A DNA stretch of 64,000 nucleotides from Micropterix aruncella (taxonomy: Eukaryota > Arthropoda > Insecta > Lepidoptera > Micropterigidae): contig OX155961.1 of the NCBI GenBank assembly GCA_944548615.1, positions 27,252,414 through 27,316,413 of the forward strand, read 5' to 3'. Under the pieces are notes generated by a model. It ran no database searches, was not told the DNA's origin, and worked only from the letters and a program-made list of their open reading frames with translations. How positions within the stretch are numbered: position 1 is the first letter of the stretch; the number at the start of each line of letters is the position of its first letter. Positions 54,470 through 64,000 of this stretch are shown one piece after another. The position numbers and the translations under genes are program-made.

Positions 54470-55935
54470 AACTATTGTTTAGAAAGTTTTTTCTTTGTTA
54501 TTAATTATGTAATTAAATTACAAAACCTACAAAAACCGTTCATTATCAAATTACTTAGATTTTTTGGCTCAGTACAGGAATATATCCGGTATAGAAGTTA
54601 CATATAAACTAACCATTCGTCCAACTGACGAGTATGCAGTAGATATCTGAAATACAACATTACTTACTGGCTAACTGCGACCACCAGACGACGCAGTCTA
54701 GCGGTCAATAAGTTTGCGCGAAACCGCGAGTTTGTCGATAAAACAATTAGAAGAGGAGATAGAGATATTTATTAAATGCTCGTTCTTTTGATGAACTCTA
54801 AATTAGCTCTCTAGGGAAGAAAGAAGATAGAGAAGAGCAGTGGGGAAAGATCACATCCTTCCAGAACACCGAGTTGTTCAAGTTGATGGAATTATTATTT
54901 GCGCTCGTGAAATCAAGAATCTTTGATGTCGATAGTCCTATTTTTCATCTCGTCGCAATACAACAGTACCAATAATAAATAATGTGTAACCTTTGAGCGA
55001 CGTCACAAATGCAATCAGCGGGTGGTTTTTTCCCATCACGATCGCCGCGGCGATGATCCCGTATGGTCGATCAATCACGTCCTCTTCCGTGAAACAAAAC
55101 TTATTAACAAATCGTCCGCCGATACAAATCTACATTCATTGTTCTCGCCTTACGAAATCTGTTATCCATTAGTGCGCGATATTTTATTGTATGGATGGCG
55201 ATGGTGCCGGTGAAAAAAATGGCCGTAGATTTGTTTTGTCGGCGTCGATAGGAGCGAGACGCCCAGAGCACAGATTGTGCATTTAGCGGAGAGCAACAGC
55301 TATGACCCGGACAGAGGCAGGGGTGCCTCTATGTTTTTTTCGAGCACGGGAAAAAACTTGACATTCGGCCCAATAGCATTTCTCCGTGAACGAAAATTGC
55401 AAATTAGTTAGTCGAACTTAAAGTTTGAACAAATTTAATCCTTAGAAAGCATTTTGAAGGAAATGCACAGGGGGTGTTAATGCACGCTAACTAATGTATA
55501 ATGGTAGCTTATTCAATCAGGGCGACTTTATTCGCATATAATTATACAATTGCATAAATACGGAGATTGGCAGTCCCTGAGTTATAGCAACGGAAAAACC
55601 ACCGATCGGTGGTATTAGCATTACAGCAGTTAATGCCGTCTTAGATTCGGTTAAAACAGCTTACTATACGATTAACGACTACTTTAATGATAATGATGAC
55701 TGGTATTATGGTAATCCTATATATTTTTCAGATTCGATTTGCTCCATATTAATTCTACTAAAAACCAAAACATTTTTTTTGTTACCTTACCTATTATTTT
55801 ATTCTATACTTTTTGTTTCACATGTTCAGCGGACTCGAAGAAATTAATTTAAGGGATAAATAAAAAAAAATGGTTTTAGGGATATATACATATATGTATA
55901 TAGAAAGATTGTCACAGCCAACAGCATTATTTTTT
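54470..55935. other. No gene recognised
   Basis: 54960-55330 is GC-richer with a 63-codon frame and no family signature. The rest is AT-rich. Confidence 0.4.
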
Positions 55936-55941
55936 ATGTAA

Positions 55942-56170
55942 TCTATACTAATATTATACAGAGGTAAAGTTTGTGACGTTGTAGGAAGTAATCTCTGGAT
56001 CTACTAAACCGATTTTGAAAATTTTTTTACCAATAGAAAGCCACGTTATTTTTGAATGTCATAGGCTATATATTAATCTGAAAAATGAAAAGTAAGTCGG
56101 AGAATAAGCGGTCGAACGGAAACGTTTTTAACTAACGCTGCCTTAAAGATGAGAGATATATGATTAAGTT
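55942..56170 (+). mobile_element. Helitron 5' end (Lep1-like subfamily), truncated
   Basis: A|TCTATACTAATATTATACAG starts at 55942, followed by AGGTAAAGTTTGTGACG and CTACTAAACCGATTTTGAAA. The TACTAATATTATA start is shared with 4720. No CTAG end is found within range. Confidence 0.6.
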
Positions 56171-56174
56171 CTAG

Positions 56175-57420
56175 ATCTTGATAATGCCTACAAAAAAGTC
56201 AGCGACAGCATATGTCTAACTTTTATACTATTTTATATTAAAAAAACAATTTAAATCGTTATGTCATGTTTATTGGTCATATTATCAACAATTATGAATT
56301 CTCATCAAAATAAGTAAATTTATTGTCTCAAGTGTTTAAAACAAAAGACTTTTCCCTTTTACTGCATATAATTTCCCTTTTACTGCATAAATAGTTAAAG
56401 AGATAATACGTATGCTCACAAATAAGACACTCACAAGAAGACACTCACAAATAACGGTATTATAGTCAAATTGGCATGCAAATTTATACATACATATGCA
56501 GTAAAAATTTAACCCTTCTTTTGGTAGTAAGGAAATAAATCATAGCACTCAGTTTTAACCGATCCACACTCATAATTTTATCACAGGTAAAAAGTTTTAC
56601 CGCGTATATATAATATAATAATCGGCAAGAGTGATAGGGAAAAATAAAAAAAATGGACAACATGCATGTTTTTTGCTGAATGATGAAAATGGATTCGGAT
56701 TTGATGCAAAGATCGGGCGTAAATATTGTGAAAGGTTTGACAAAGTGAGAGTATACCTCATGTAAATCAATGTTAGATTCCGGCATATGCATAATGCGAT
56801 TTTTTCCCAATGCTGATGCCACGATTGATATTTCTAGGTTTCAGAAGTTTAGACAAATGTTGAGCCTTTTGGAATTGTGTTAAAAATATATAAGTGGTAC
56901 AAACATTTATTTACATAGTTCCGTTTATATATTTGGTGGATATTGCCCACTCCGAAACGGGAAATGCATTCGCTGCCTTATAAATATGTCACATCTGCTT
57001 ATCCCACCTATTACTCGCCTGATCTGTGGCTAGAGTGCTGCCTTGGAGCCAAGGTCGCACAGCACGCGTGCGCCCAAGCCTTTTGTCCACCCAGCCTAAT
57101 TAGAGGCTTTTCACAGTCAAATAAGGCCCGATTCACGACTGTGGGATTTAACAGTTTTGACTTCTATTGTTCAACTATAACGACAGTAGTACTACAGGGA
57201 GGTATTTATATGTAGTTTTTTATCACCGTTAACATCGCATAAATGATTCACAACGATAAATAGACCAACAACAGAGAAACGAAAAATATTACTCGTATTA
57301 CTTTCCCGACCCACGAACTGACCAGGAGGGAAAGTATTTTGAGCGCGCAATTTTTTTTACGTGATGAAGACGAAAATATCTATTTTGATTCGATTAAGAC
57401 GATTTTCAAATTGAAGTCTC
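56175..57420. other. No gene recognised
   Basis: TTTTCCCTTTTACTGCATA occurs twice at 56350-56390 and ACACTCACAA[AG]A[AT] three times at 56415-56455. 56943-57215 has a 90-codon frame I do not recognise. Confidence 0.35.
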
Positions 57421-57427
57421 TTTGAGT

Positions 57428-58100
57428 GCGTGTCTGTCTCTCTATCTGTGTTTCTATCTGTCTGTCTATCTGTCTGTCTATCTGTCTGTATATCTGTCTG
57501 TCTATTTGTCTATCTATGTGTCTGTCTATCTGTCTGTCTATCTGTCTGTCTATCTGTATGTCTATCTGTCTGTCTATATGTATGTCTATCTGTCTGTCTA
57601 TCTGTCTGTCTTTCTGTCTGTCTATCTGTCTGTCTATCTCTGTATATCTGTCTATCTATCTGTCTGTCTATCTGTCTGTCTATATGTCTGTCTATCTGTC
57701 TGTCTATCTGTCTCTATCTGTCTGTCTATCTGTCTAACTATATGTCTGTATATCTGTCTGTCTATCTGTCTATCTGTCTGTCTATCTGTCTAACTATATG
57801 TCTATATATCTGTCTATCTATCTGTCTATCTGTCTGTATATCTGTCTAACTAACTGTCTGCCTATCTGTCTGTCTATTTGTCTGTCTATCTGTCTGTATA
57901 TCTGTCTAACTAACTGTCTGTCTATCTGTCTGTCTATTTGTCTGTCTATCTGTCTGTATATCTGTCTGCCTATCTGTCTGTCTATCTGTCTGTATATCTA
58001 TCTGTATATCTGTCTATCTATCTGTCTGTCTATCTGTCTGTATATCTGTCAGTATATCTGTCTGTATATCTGTCTGTCTATCTGTCTGTCTATCTTCTGT
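57428..58100 (+). repeat. Long compound tetranucleotide microsatellite (TCTG/TCTA)n
   Basis: About 670 bases of TCTG and TCTA tetramers with few interruptions. Within it, longer units such as CTAACTATATGTCT and CTAACTAACTGTCTG recur, showing higher-order duplication. The long frames across it in all three plus-strand phases are artefacts of the repeat. Confidence 0.95.
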
Positions 58101-58529
58101 CTGTGTGTATTCCTTCACGACAGCGCCTAAACTCTTAATCCGATTGAGCTAAATTTGTAATGCATGCATCATTCGGTCACGGCAAGAGTTCAAGAGATTG
58201 TGTTTGATATCGGTCCCCCAAGGGATTCGACATATATCGATCTCGAAATATTGGACTTGGTACATCGATACATTGAATTTTGGTACACAGATACATTGTT
58301 AAACCTAAATCGTATCGTGAAATTTTGGTTGAAATATCCGATATGCAAGCTACACAAATATTAACGCAGCCTGTTGGCGCTTAGCTGAAAAATGGAATGG
58401 TCGCAATGGAAACCAACCGGATTCTTCCGTCGGCCGAGAGAGGGTGCTTATCGATTTTAATTATGACATGAAATCAGAATTTGGGTAATTGCCTGCATAG
58501 TTTTAAGGTGACACAACCTATTTTTATAC

Positions 58530-58680
58530 AACTACTTATTTGATATTTGGACAGTTAAGAACCTACCCTTTGACAATATAATACATTTCTAAATCGGTTT
58601 CTAAGCGTTTAGATGTAATGGTGGAATAAATAAACGGAAAACACACATAGATGAATCCTGACGATATTACACTTCTTTTT
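58530..58680 (+). repeat. Dispersed repeat family C, copy 4 (3' part)
   Basis: TTATTTGATATTTGGACAGT, ATCGGTTTCTAAGCGTTTAG and ACATAGATGAATCCTGA match 23510-23690 and 13290-13400. Confidence 0.65.
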
Positions 58681-58822
58681 TGATAATCGAAAATATTATT
58701 CATATCATCGCGCGCAGTTCAAGAACCTCGGCGACAGCAATCAAGCGCGACGCTCTGCTTGGGCACAACAAACTCATTCAAAGACGTGTACATGTTTACG
58801 ATAGTTCGATCGTAAAATGTTT

Positions 58823-59370
58823 GACATTATTCGGGACGAAACGGCGCTGTAAAAAGGCATATAAATTAAGCAAAGTTTATCACAAAATTCCGCGTCGAGC
58901 GTCGCGCAGCGCCAGCGCCCGGCTGCAGCGTGACATTGATGGTCCGGTGGGGGCCCAACAATTGTTGTGATTTTACGACGTAAGGCCGCGATGCTAAAGT
59001 TTACGTCTTATGTCTCGATTAGTCATCGCAGCTGATACTAAGCAGATGGGTAATCGCATAACTAAATCGACGTATCTTTAGGGAGACAGAGGGAATCTAT
59101 GGCCTCCCCTAACACGGCACATTGACTGTGATCCGTCCTGCGTGGCTTGCTACTCCGGCGCGTCTTATCCTAATTCGCCGACCCGCGGAGATGAAACAAC
59201 ATCAGCTGTTCGTGCTTACAAATACTGTATTTCCTAAATGACATTATTCGGGAAGAAACGGCGCTGTAAAAAGGCTTATAAATAAAGCAAAATTTATCAT
59301 GGAATTCCGCTTCGAGCGTAGCGCATCGACAGCGGGGGGCTAACAATTGTTGTGATTTTATGATCTAACA
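58823..59370 (+). repeat. Direct duplication of a ~150-bp TATA-containing segment
   Basis: 58823-58985 and 59237-59370 share GACATTATTCGGGA, GAAACGGCGCTGTAAAAAGG, TATAAAT.AAGCAAA.TTTAT, GAATTCCGC.TCGAGCG-like and AACAATTGTTGTGATTTTA. The second copy lacks about 30 bases present in the first. The stretch between (58990-59236) is mixed and has no gene. Confidence 0.75.
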
Positions 59371-59384
59371 GCCGGGCCACACGA

Positions 59385-59406
59385 TGCGGTGCGGCGCCGC
59401 ACCGCA
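59385..59406. repeat. Perfect 22-bp GC palindrome
   Basis: Half-site TGCGGTGCGGC is followed at once by its exact inverse complement GCCGCACCGCA. Upstream is GGGCCACACGA. It could be the joined ends of a DNA transposon, since GGGCCACACGATGCGG-like ends are seen in some MITEs; that is from memory. Confidence 0.75.
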
Positions 59407-59583
59407 AAGATTTCGCCCTATGCTGCGACGCCCGCCGCACTGGGCAAAGAGTGTTGTAGTTTGATGTACCTCTTACAGTCTGAGATTGGGGGAGACGTGT
59501 GTTGTTGCTCCTATTACTACGCCACCGCCAAAATCAACGTAAAAACAGATGGTGGCCTTGGATCAGTCGACTTGTTGCATTAA

Positions 59584-59889
59584 CCCTTGGAGTAAATGGA
59601 TATTTTCAAGGATGCATCTGTCTCTTTTGCAGGATTTTCGGCGACATCGACCTTAAAGTACTATAATTACGAAACTACTACACCAATCATAAAAAGAACA
59701 ACTGCACAATGATTGCATTGAAATTTCGAATATAGAATATTGAAATATCATTTTGTAAAACAATTAGATAATTATGAATAAATATGAGAACGTCAAAGAA
59801 GTGAAAAAAACGCGGAACCAGATCTGGTCGTATCATACTCAACGGATAATTGTTTCAGAACCAGATTTGGTCGTATCATACTCAAGGGG
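59584..59889. mobile_element. TTAA-type (piggyBac-like) MITE, family G, copy 2
   Basis: TTAA on both sides (59580-59583, 59890-59893). Ends CCCTTGGAGTA and CCCCTTGAGTA. Almost identical to 22091-22395 over 306 bases, including two 29-base direct repeats near the right end. Such similarity between copies 37 kb apart suggests recent movement. Confidence 0.9.
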
Positions 59890-59894
59890 TTAAG

Positions 59895-60530
59895 GAATAG
59901 TTATAGAGTTTTTTCTCAAAGAATACAAATTTTGCATTAGATGTAATATTAGATGGTAAACTATCATTCAACCAGCACATCGACAGTATGGTTGGTAAAT
60001 CAATGAAAACTTTGGGCTTTATCACTAGGATTTCTAAGCCGTTTACAAATTCTAACCCTATTCTTTTAGAATTTGCGTCATATATTTGGAACCCGCAATA
60101 CAACGTCTATAAAAGGAGAATTGAGAAAGTCCAGAAAAGATTCTTGAGGTATCTTAACTTTCGGCAATATCTAGGTCTACACTCATATGATAGGAGACTG
60201 AGACACTTACATCTTCACTCGCTCAAGGACAGGCGCACGGTTGCGGATATGGTTTTCCTCTATAAAATACTAAATAATAGCATCGACACCTCGTAGAAAA
60301 CTTGCCTTATTTTCATACCACCTCGAACCATTAGAGCTCCTCGAACATTTCAATTGCAGTAGGCAAATACTAATTATGCACAAAATGCCCTTATGTATCG
60401 TCTTATGACCTTATATGATACTAGGTTCCATCATATAAACATTAATTTATTTCATCGTTCTGCTTATATATTAGAATTATATAGAACCTTAGAAAATGCG
60501 CATTAGTATAATAAATTTATTATTATCATT
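59895..60530 (+). pseudogene. LINE RT C-terminal fragment
   Basis: From about 59910: NTNFALDVILDGKLSFNQHI then GKSMKTLGFITRISKPFTNS, ILLEFASYIWNPQYNVYKRR, IEKVQKRFLRYLNFRQ and RRTVADMVFLYKILNNSIDT. L.....F..HI......K....LGF..R......N......L.....R...E.....W.P........IE..Q..FLR is the thumb-to-C-terminal part of LINE RTs often seen in arthropods. Stop at 60294, then further decayed codons. The TTAA element lies at its 5' edge. Confidence 0.8.
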
Positions 60531-60539
60531 ATTTGACGA

Positions 60540-60720
60540 CTTATTTATCTATTTATTTTCCTTATCCATGTATTTATTTATTTCTTATTTATGTATATAT
60601 TTATTTATTTATTATTTATTATTTATGTATATATTTACTTAATATTTATTTATTTATTATTTAATGTTTATGTATTTTAATAATATTTATATTTATGTAT
60701 GCATGTATATGTATGTCATG
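60540..60720 (+). repeat. (TTTA)n low-complexity stretch
   Basis: TTTATTTATT and TTATGTATAT words alternate. Probably the tail region of the preceding LINE. Confidence 0.7.
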
Positions 60721-60801
60721 TGTGTAAAAAATGCAAACCATTCCCTTTCTTTCCCTACTTCTCCGGATTGGATAACTTAAATTAAAGAAAGTTATTTTAA
60801 A

Positions 60802-61236
60802 TTGCTAAACACTTATTGTAAAACCTTGAAAACAAGGAAAAGGCCTCACATTGACTGGTACGATGACATATGTAAAATAGTTAGCAACGCTGTTTTCTTA
60901 AGAAATAAAGAAAGAAATAATATTTTTAGGCAACTCGAATTTGTATCGATGGCGTTACGAATTACCCTTATCAGGACTCGCCTGTTCGAATCAAGTTATT
61001 ACTTCTTTCCGCTTAATGGCAACTTGTTGCCTATGCTTAACAAACAACCGGAGAGAATCAGAAATATGCACGCCTGCTCACTCACTCATTCACTATCAAC
61101 AGGCGAACGCCTTTGTATTCCGCGTAAGGAAGAGTATGGGAATCATGGAAGATACTTGGTGTTAAATATAAAAAAAATTGTAGTAATTAAAAATTACGTT
61201 GCAGATTCCGTGCTCTACCTTTTTAATATATTTTAA
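60802..61236 (+). CDS. Unclassified 144-codon frame
   Basis: Begins MLNTYCKTLKTRKRPHIDWY then DDICKIVSNAVFLRNKERNN. KTRKRPHIDWYDDICK..V....FLRNKERN vaguely recalls the basic linker after the endonuclease of LINE proteins (KKPWF...I.K.I..RDK), but I would not assign it. A second frame (60941-61165) overlaps, so at most one is real. Likely an old element. Confidence 0.25.
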   Translation: MLNTYCKTLKTRKRPHIDWYDDICKIVSNAVFLRNKERNNIFRQLEFVSMALRITLIRTRLFESSYYFFPLNGNLLPMLNKQPERIRNMHACSLTHSLSTGERLCIPRKEEYGNHGRYLVLNIKKIVVIKNYVADSVLYLFNIF

Positions 61237-61239
61237 TGA

Positions 61240-62190
61240 TCGCGTCATAGGTACGATATATGGTCATCAGTAGTGATTAAGATTCTATGACAATAACATA
61301 CCAAATAAATACCCTAAATATATTGTGTTTCTTATTTATTTCAATGAGATAGATGACAGAAAGGACAGAAAGATCGCCAACTTGTATATTTTATAGTCTA
61401 ATTTTTCGTCTGTTTCGGTGCACAAATTCTATGAATTGAGGTAAAATCAATGCAATTGCGTGTAATTTGTGATCAACTTGTTACCTACCGCGTTACAATA
61501 AGAGACAGTAGAATATTATCCTAATATTTAAAATCATTCGGTATCATAAGCATACTTTCTCAAAATCTAAAATCTTCACAGTAAAAATATTTTTCAACTA
61601 TCAATGAATATAAAAAATATTTTAATCTTTACTTAATAAAATACAAATTAGTTCAAAAAGCGAAGAAATAGTGTCTAAAACGCGGCAACCTGACGTTAGT
61701 TCATAGAGAAACAAGATAGATGATTCCGCCCCTCCGCCCCTCCGCCCCTCCGCCCCCCCCCCCTTCCCCTTCATTCTAGAGGGTGTTGAATAATCTACAT
61801 ATTCTGCGGCGAACGACATGCGATTTATTTGCCGCGTCCAGCTGAAGAGGAAGGAAAGGACGAAGGACTAATGCAATTCCGAGTAGGGTGAGTCACTTAC
61901 CTTACACTTCTATTGAGGTGGCTCTGAGAATTTCGAGTCATGCTCGCCCTAATTTAATTAGACTCCGAGTACCTTTTGTTGGATGGATGTGAAATTGCGA
62001 TATTAATAAGTAAATACAAAAAGATTTTAAGATTCCGTACCCAAGTGTACAAACTTTATTGAAGGGACCATTGGTGACACTAAGCCATTCCTCTGTCTGA
62101 AAGTATGTAACGTATCGATTTAAGATCTGGCATAGCAATTTAATTATTTATACGAAAATTGGTATATATACTTATAGGTCTTTCACCACA
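61240..62190. other. No gene seen; CCCCTCCG minisatellite
   Basis: At 61726-61773 CCCCTCCG repeats about four times and runs into a C-rich stretch. Otherwise AT-rich. Confidence 0.5.
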
Positions 62191-62194
62191 GATA

Positions 62195-62243
62195 ATATTT
62201 TTTTTATTTATTTATTTTTATTTATTTATTTATTTATTACAAC
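62195..62243 (+). repeat. (TTTA)n simple repeat
   Basis: TTTATTTATTTATTT ending in TTTATTACAACTT, next to family A copy A8. Confidence 0.8.
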
Positions 62244-62269
62244 TTGGTACAGATTTAACATATTGAGTT

Positions 62270-62926
62270 GTCAACCACAACGGGCGAACCCGTCACCGCA
62301 GGACGTTTTAACGATTGTTCGTTCTATCGACCGTGCAGTGAGCGTAGAAGACTTTGGACATAACAAATCCGACGTCTAGCTACGCCACAACCCGTTAGAG
62401 TCCAACGCCTTACCGCGAGTAGCCAGGTATGTTACCTGGCGGGCGGCACTCGCGCCCTAACTACCAATTGTGACCAGATTTCTCCGGTCTCTCGATTGGT
62501 TCCGAGTTCGAGGTCGCTTGCGCGGTCCTCTCCCTTACGAAGCGGTGAAACGGAGTGCACCGAATCTGTCGCGGACCAAGGCGTCCTTTGCCCGACTCTG
62601 AACCAGGATCGGATGGCCAATGGTCATTTCAAGAGCAGTCGCCGTAAGGTAGACAACTACCCCGCTCTATAGGAAACAATACAGTTCCCAGACTCCCCCG
62701 ATTGTTAGTCGGAGAGCACAATCGATTGGCTTGCGCCGCTCGGTGCGCAGACCGTCCAGGAGCGCCAGAGGATTGTTCCCAGGGGAGACTGGTTGACCCA
62801 GTGTCCTACCCAGGCTCGCACCCCATGCGTGGAGGCCATCGGATGGGTGTTGACCCGTGAGTGTGACCGACCCTGAAACAGAATGGGTCTTCGTGGCCAA
62901 CTCAGCAAGGGCCCATTAGCTCCCTA
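62270..62926 (+). repeat. Family A, copy A8 (reference copy, ~650 bp)
   Basis: From GTCAACCACAACGGGCGAAC to GGGCCCATTAGCTCCC without interruption. It matches A1 almost base for base over 500 bases. No frame longer than about 77 codons and no protein I recognise. It has no terminal inverted repeats and no A or microsatellite tail that I can see. This is the copy I used to order the others. Confidence 0.8.
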
Positions 62927-62929
62927 TTA

Positions 62930-63247
62930 TTTATATAAGCAATAAGAAAATGAACACAACCCATACGATCATTCTAGACGAATGCCCAACTAGACCGAAC
63001 AGCCTGTATCTGGGCATACGAAATATATAGCCTTTGTTTTAGAGTAGTACTGACGTTTGAGTAGTACTGACTAATAGACTACTTTCAATACTAACACTAA
63101 GATAATGGCATAAAATAGTACACATATTAATACAAATATATATGATAAAGGGTTAGCTACATAGGTAAATATATACACATATACACATACAAACATACAT
63201 ACATACATATATAATACCACACACACACATACATCTACATACACATT
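62930..63247. other. No gene; CATA/CACA repeats
   Basis: 63165-63245 is a compound (CATA)n and (CA)n stretch at the 3' edge of the LINE that follows on the minus strand. Confidence 0.6.
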
Positions 63248-64000
63248 TTAAATTATTGTATGAAGCAATTCTTTTTCAGTCTTTGTACGACCTACTTCGT
63301 AAAGGAGCCATTTATTTACTTTTATCCTAAATTGGTGTACATTTTGAACATTTTTTACTGACTCTTCTAAAGTATTAAAAAAAATTGGGGCGATGAAATA
63401 CAACTGTCTTTGGGCAAAGGTTGTATGTACGTGAGGAATTACATAGTTCGTCCTTTCAGCCATTCTAGTTGGTCATTGCTGCTGGCTTCGGGAACGTTTC
63501 TCTAAAGTCTTGTAAAAATGTATTAGGCATTGTTTCACGAACAACTGACGAATATCCAAAACACTTGCTTCGCTGAACAGCAGGTCAGAGTCATGGCGGG
63601 GATGTTTTCTGTAAGTAATCCTCAATAATAATTTCTGGGCTTTAACCAGTGGTTCGAGTACTTATTTCGTACAGGCCCCCCAAGCAATGACACCGTGCAT
63701 CCAAAAGCTTTGGCAAAGCACCATGTACACAATTTTTAACGTCGGTTTTGCCAGGATATTACGTAGCTCACGAAAGACGTATACTAACTTTCGAGTGCGT
63801 GATGTAAGTTCATTTAGTTGGTTTTTCCAGGTTAACTTGGAATCAATGGTCAAACCAAGATACCTAATCTCGCCTTCTTTATGAACGATCGGGCAGGCGC
63901 AGTTGGGTGGCTTAGGGCAGTTGCTAGGGTGAACCTTTAGTTGGAATTCGCTTGTTGTAACGTCTGATCGCAATCTCTTTAAAGCATTCAGCGTCAGCAC
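63248..64000 (-). pseudogene. LINE RT C-terminal region, family L, copy 2, running off the window
   Basis: From the edge: LTLNALKRLRSDVTTSEFQL, LKVHPSNCPK, GEIRYLGLTIDSKLTWKNQL, RKLVYVFRELRNILAKPTLK and GVIAWGACTK (to 63662). After a break: FAQRQLYFIAPIFFNTLEES and GRTKTEKELLHTII, stop at 63248. YLG..ID.KLTW..H/QL is the block after the palm. It relates to 40778 and 45528. The first part is open for 112 codons; a shift separates the second. The palm and upstream domains, if present, lie beyond base 64000. Confidence 0.85.

Noticed and set aside
57422..58138. Five long overlapping frames of Leu-Ser-Val-Tyr and Ile-Cys-Leu-Ser repeats
   Set aside because: They are translations of the TCTG/TCTA microsatellite in its three phases; no protein is implied.

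Overview
This is an AT-rich eukaryotic window, most likely from an insect and probably a moth or butterfly. I found no convincing host gene, no intact long reading frame and no bacterial-style feature. Almost everything I can identify is transposable-element debris. The lepidopteran guess rests on Helitron pieces with TACTAATATTATAAA starts and CTAGT ends, on RTE-type LINE tails rich in GATGAT or GAAGAA, on TTAA-flanked miniature elements, and on tRNA- and 5S-derived SINEs. It is inference from memory of such genomes, not a database match.

Layout. 0-5.7 kb: fold-back MITE, LINE tail, a 720-bp TIR element nested in an old copy of repeat family A, tandem Helitron ends, a deleted mariner. 7.4-11.3 kb: five LINE 3' pieces, including an inverted pair 2 kb apart. 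12.6-21.5 kb: repeat family C, a LINE split by a fold-back MITE, a Tc1 transposase remnant, an RTE tail and a 5S-derived SINE. 22-29 kb: TTAA MITE, pogo-like MITE, LINE pieces and a tRNA-derived SINE. 29.5-35.4 kb: a 460-bp hairpin followed by densely nested insertions (families A and B, SINE, piggyBac-like MITEs, RTE, RNase H LINE). 36-42.5 kb: family A, a 553-bp Helitron keeping the end of its helicase, twin palindromes, and an RTE element split by a TTAA element. 44-53.5 kb: a second mariner remnant, the longest RT fragment (337 codons), more family A and a rearranged RTE. 53.5-64 kb: degenerate tandem repeats, third fold-back copy, a 670-bp tetranucleotide array, a duplicated TATA-containing segment, more LINE and family A copies, and a LINE running off the right edge.

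The copies serve as references for one another. Several insertion sites can be checked against an uninterrupted relative in this same window, which gives target-site duplications and insertion order without outside data. Autonomous function looks lost everywhere: reverse transcriptases are 5'-truncated, and the transposases carry stops or lack catalytic blocks. The observations that most deserve follow-up are the 720-bp ATT-flanked TIR element with its unrecognised 88-codon frame, the family A repeat with optional extra terminal modules, the diverged hairpin at 29.5-30.0 kb, and the twin palindromes at 39.45-39.52 kb.
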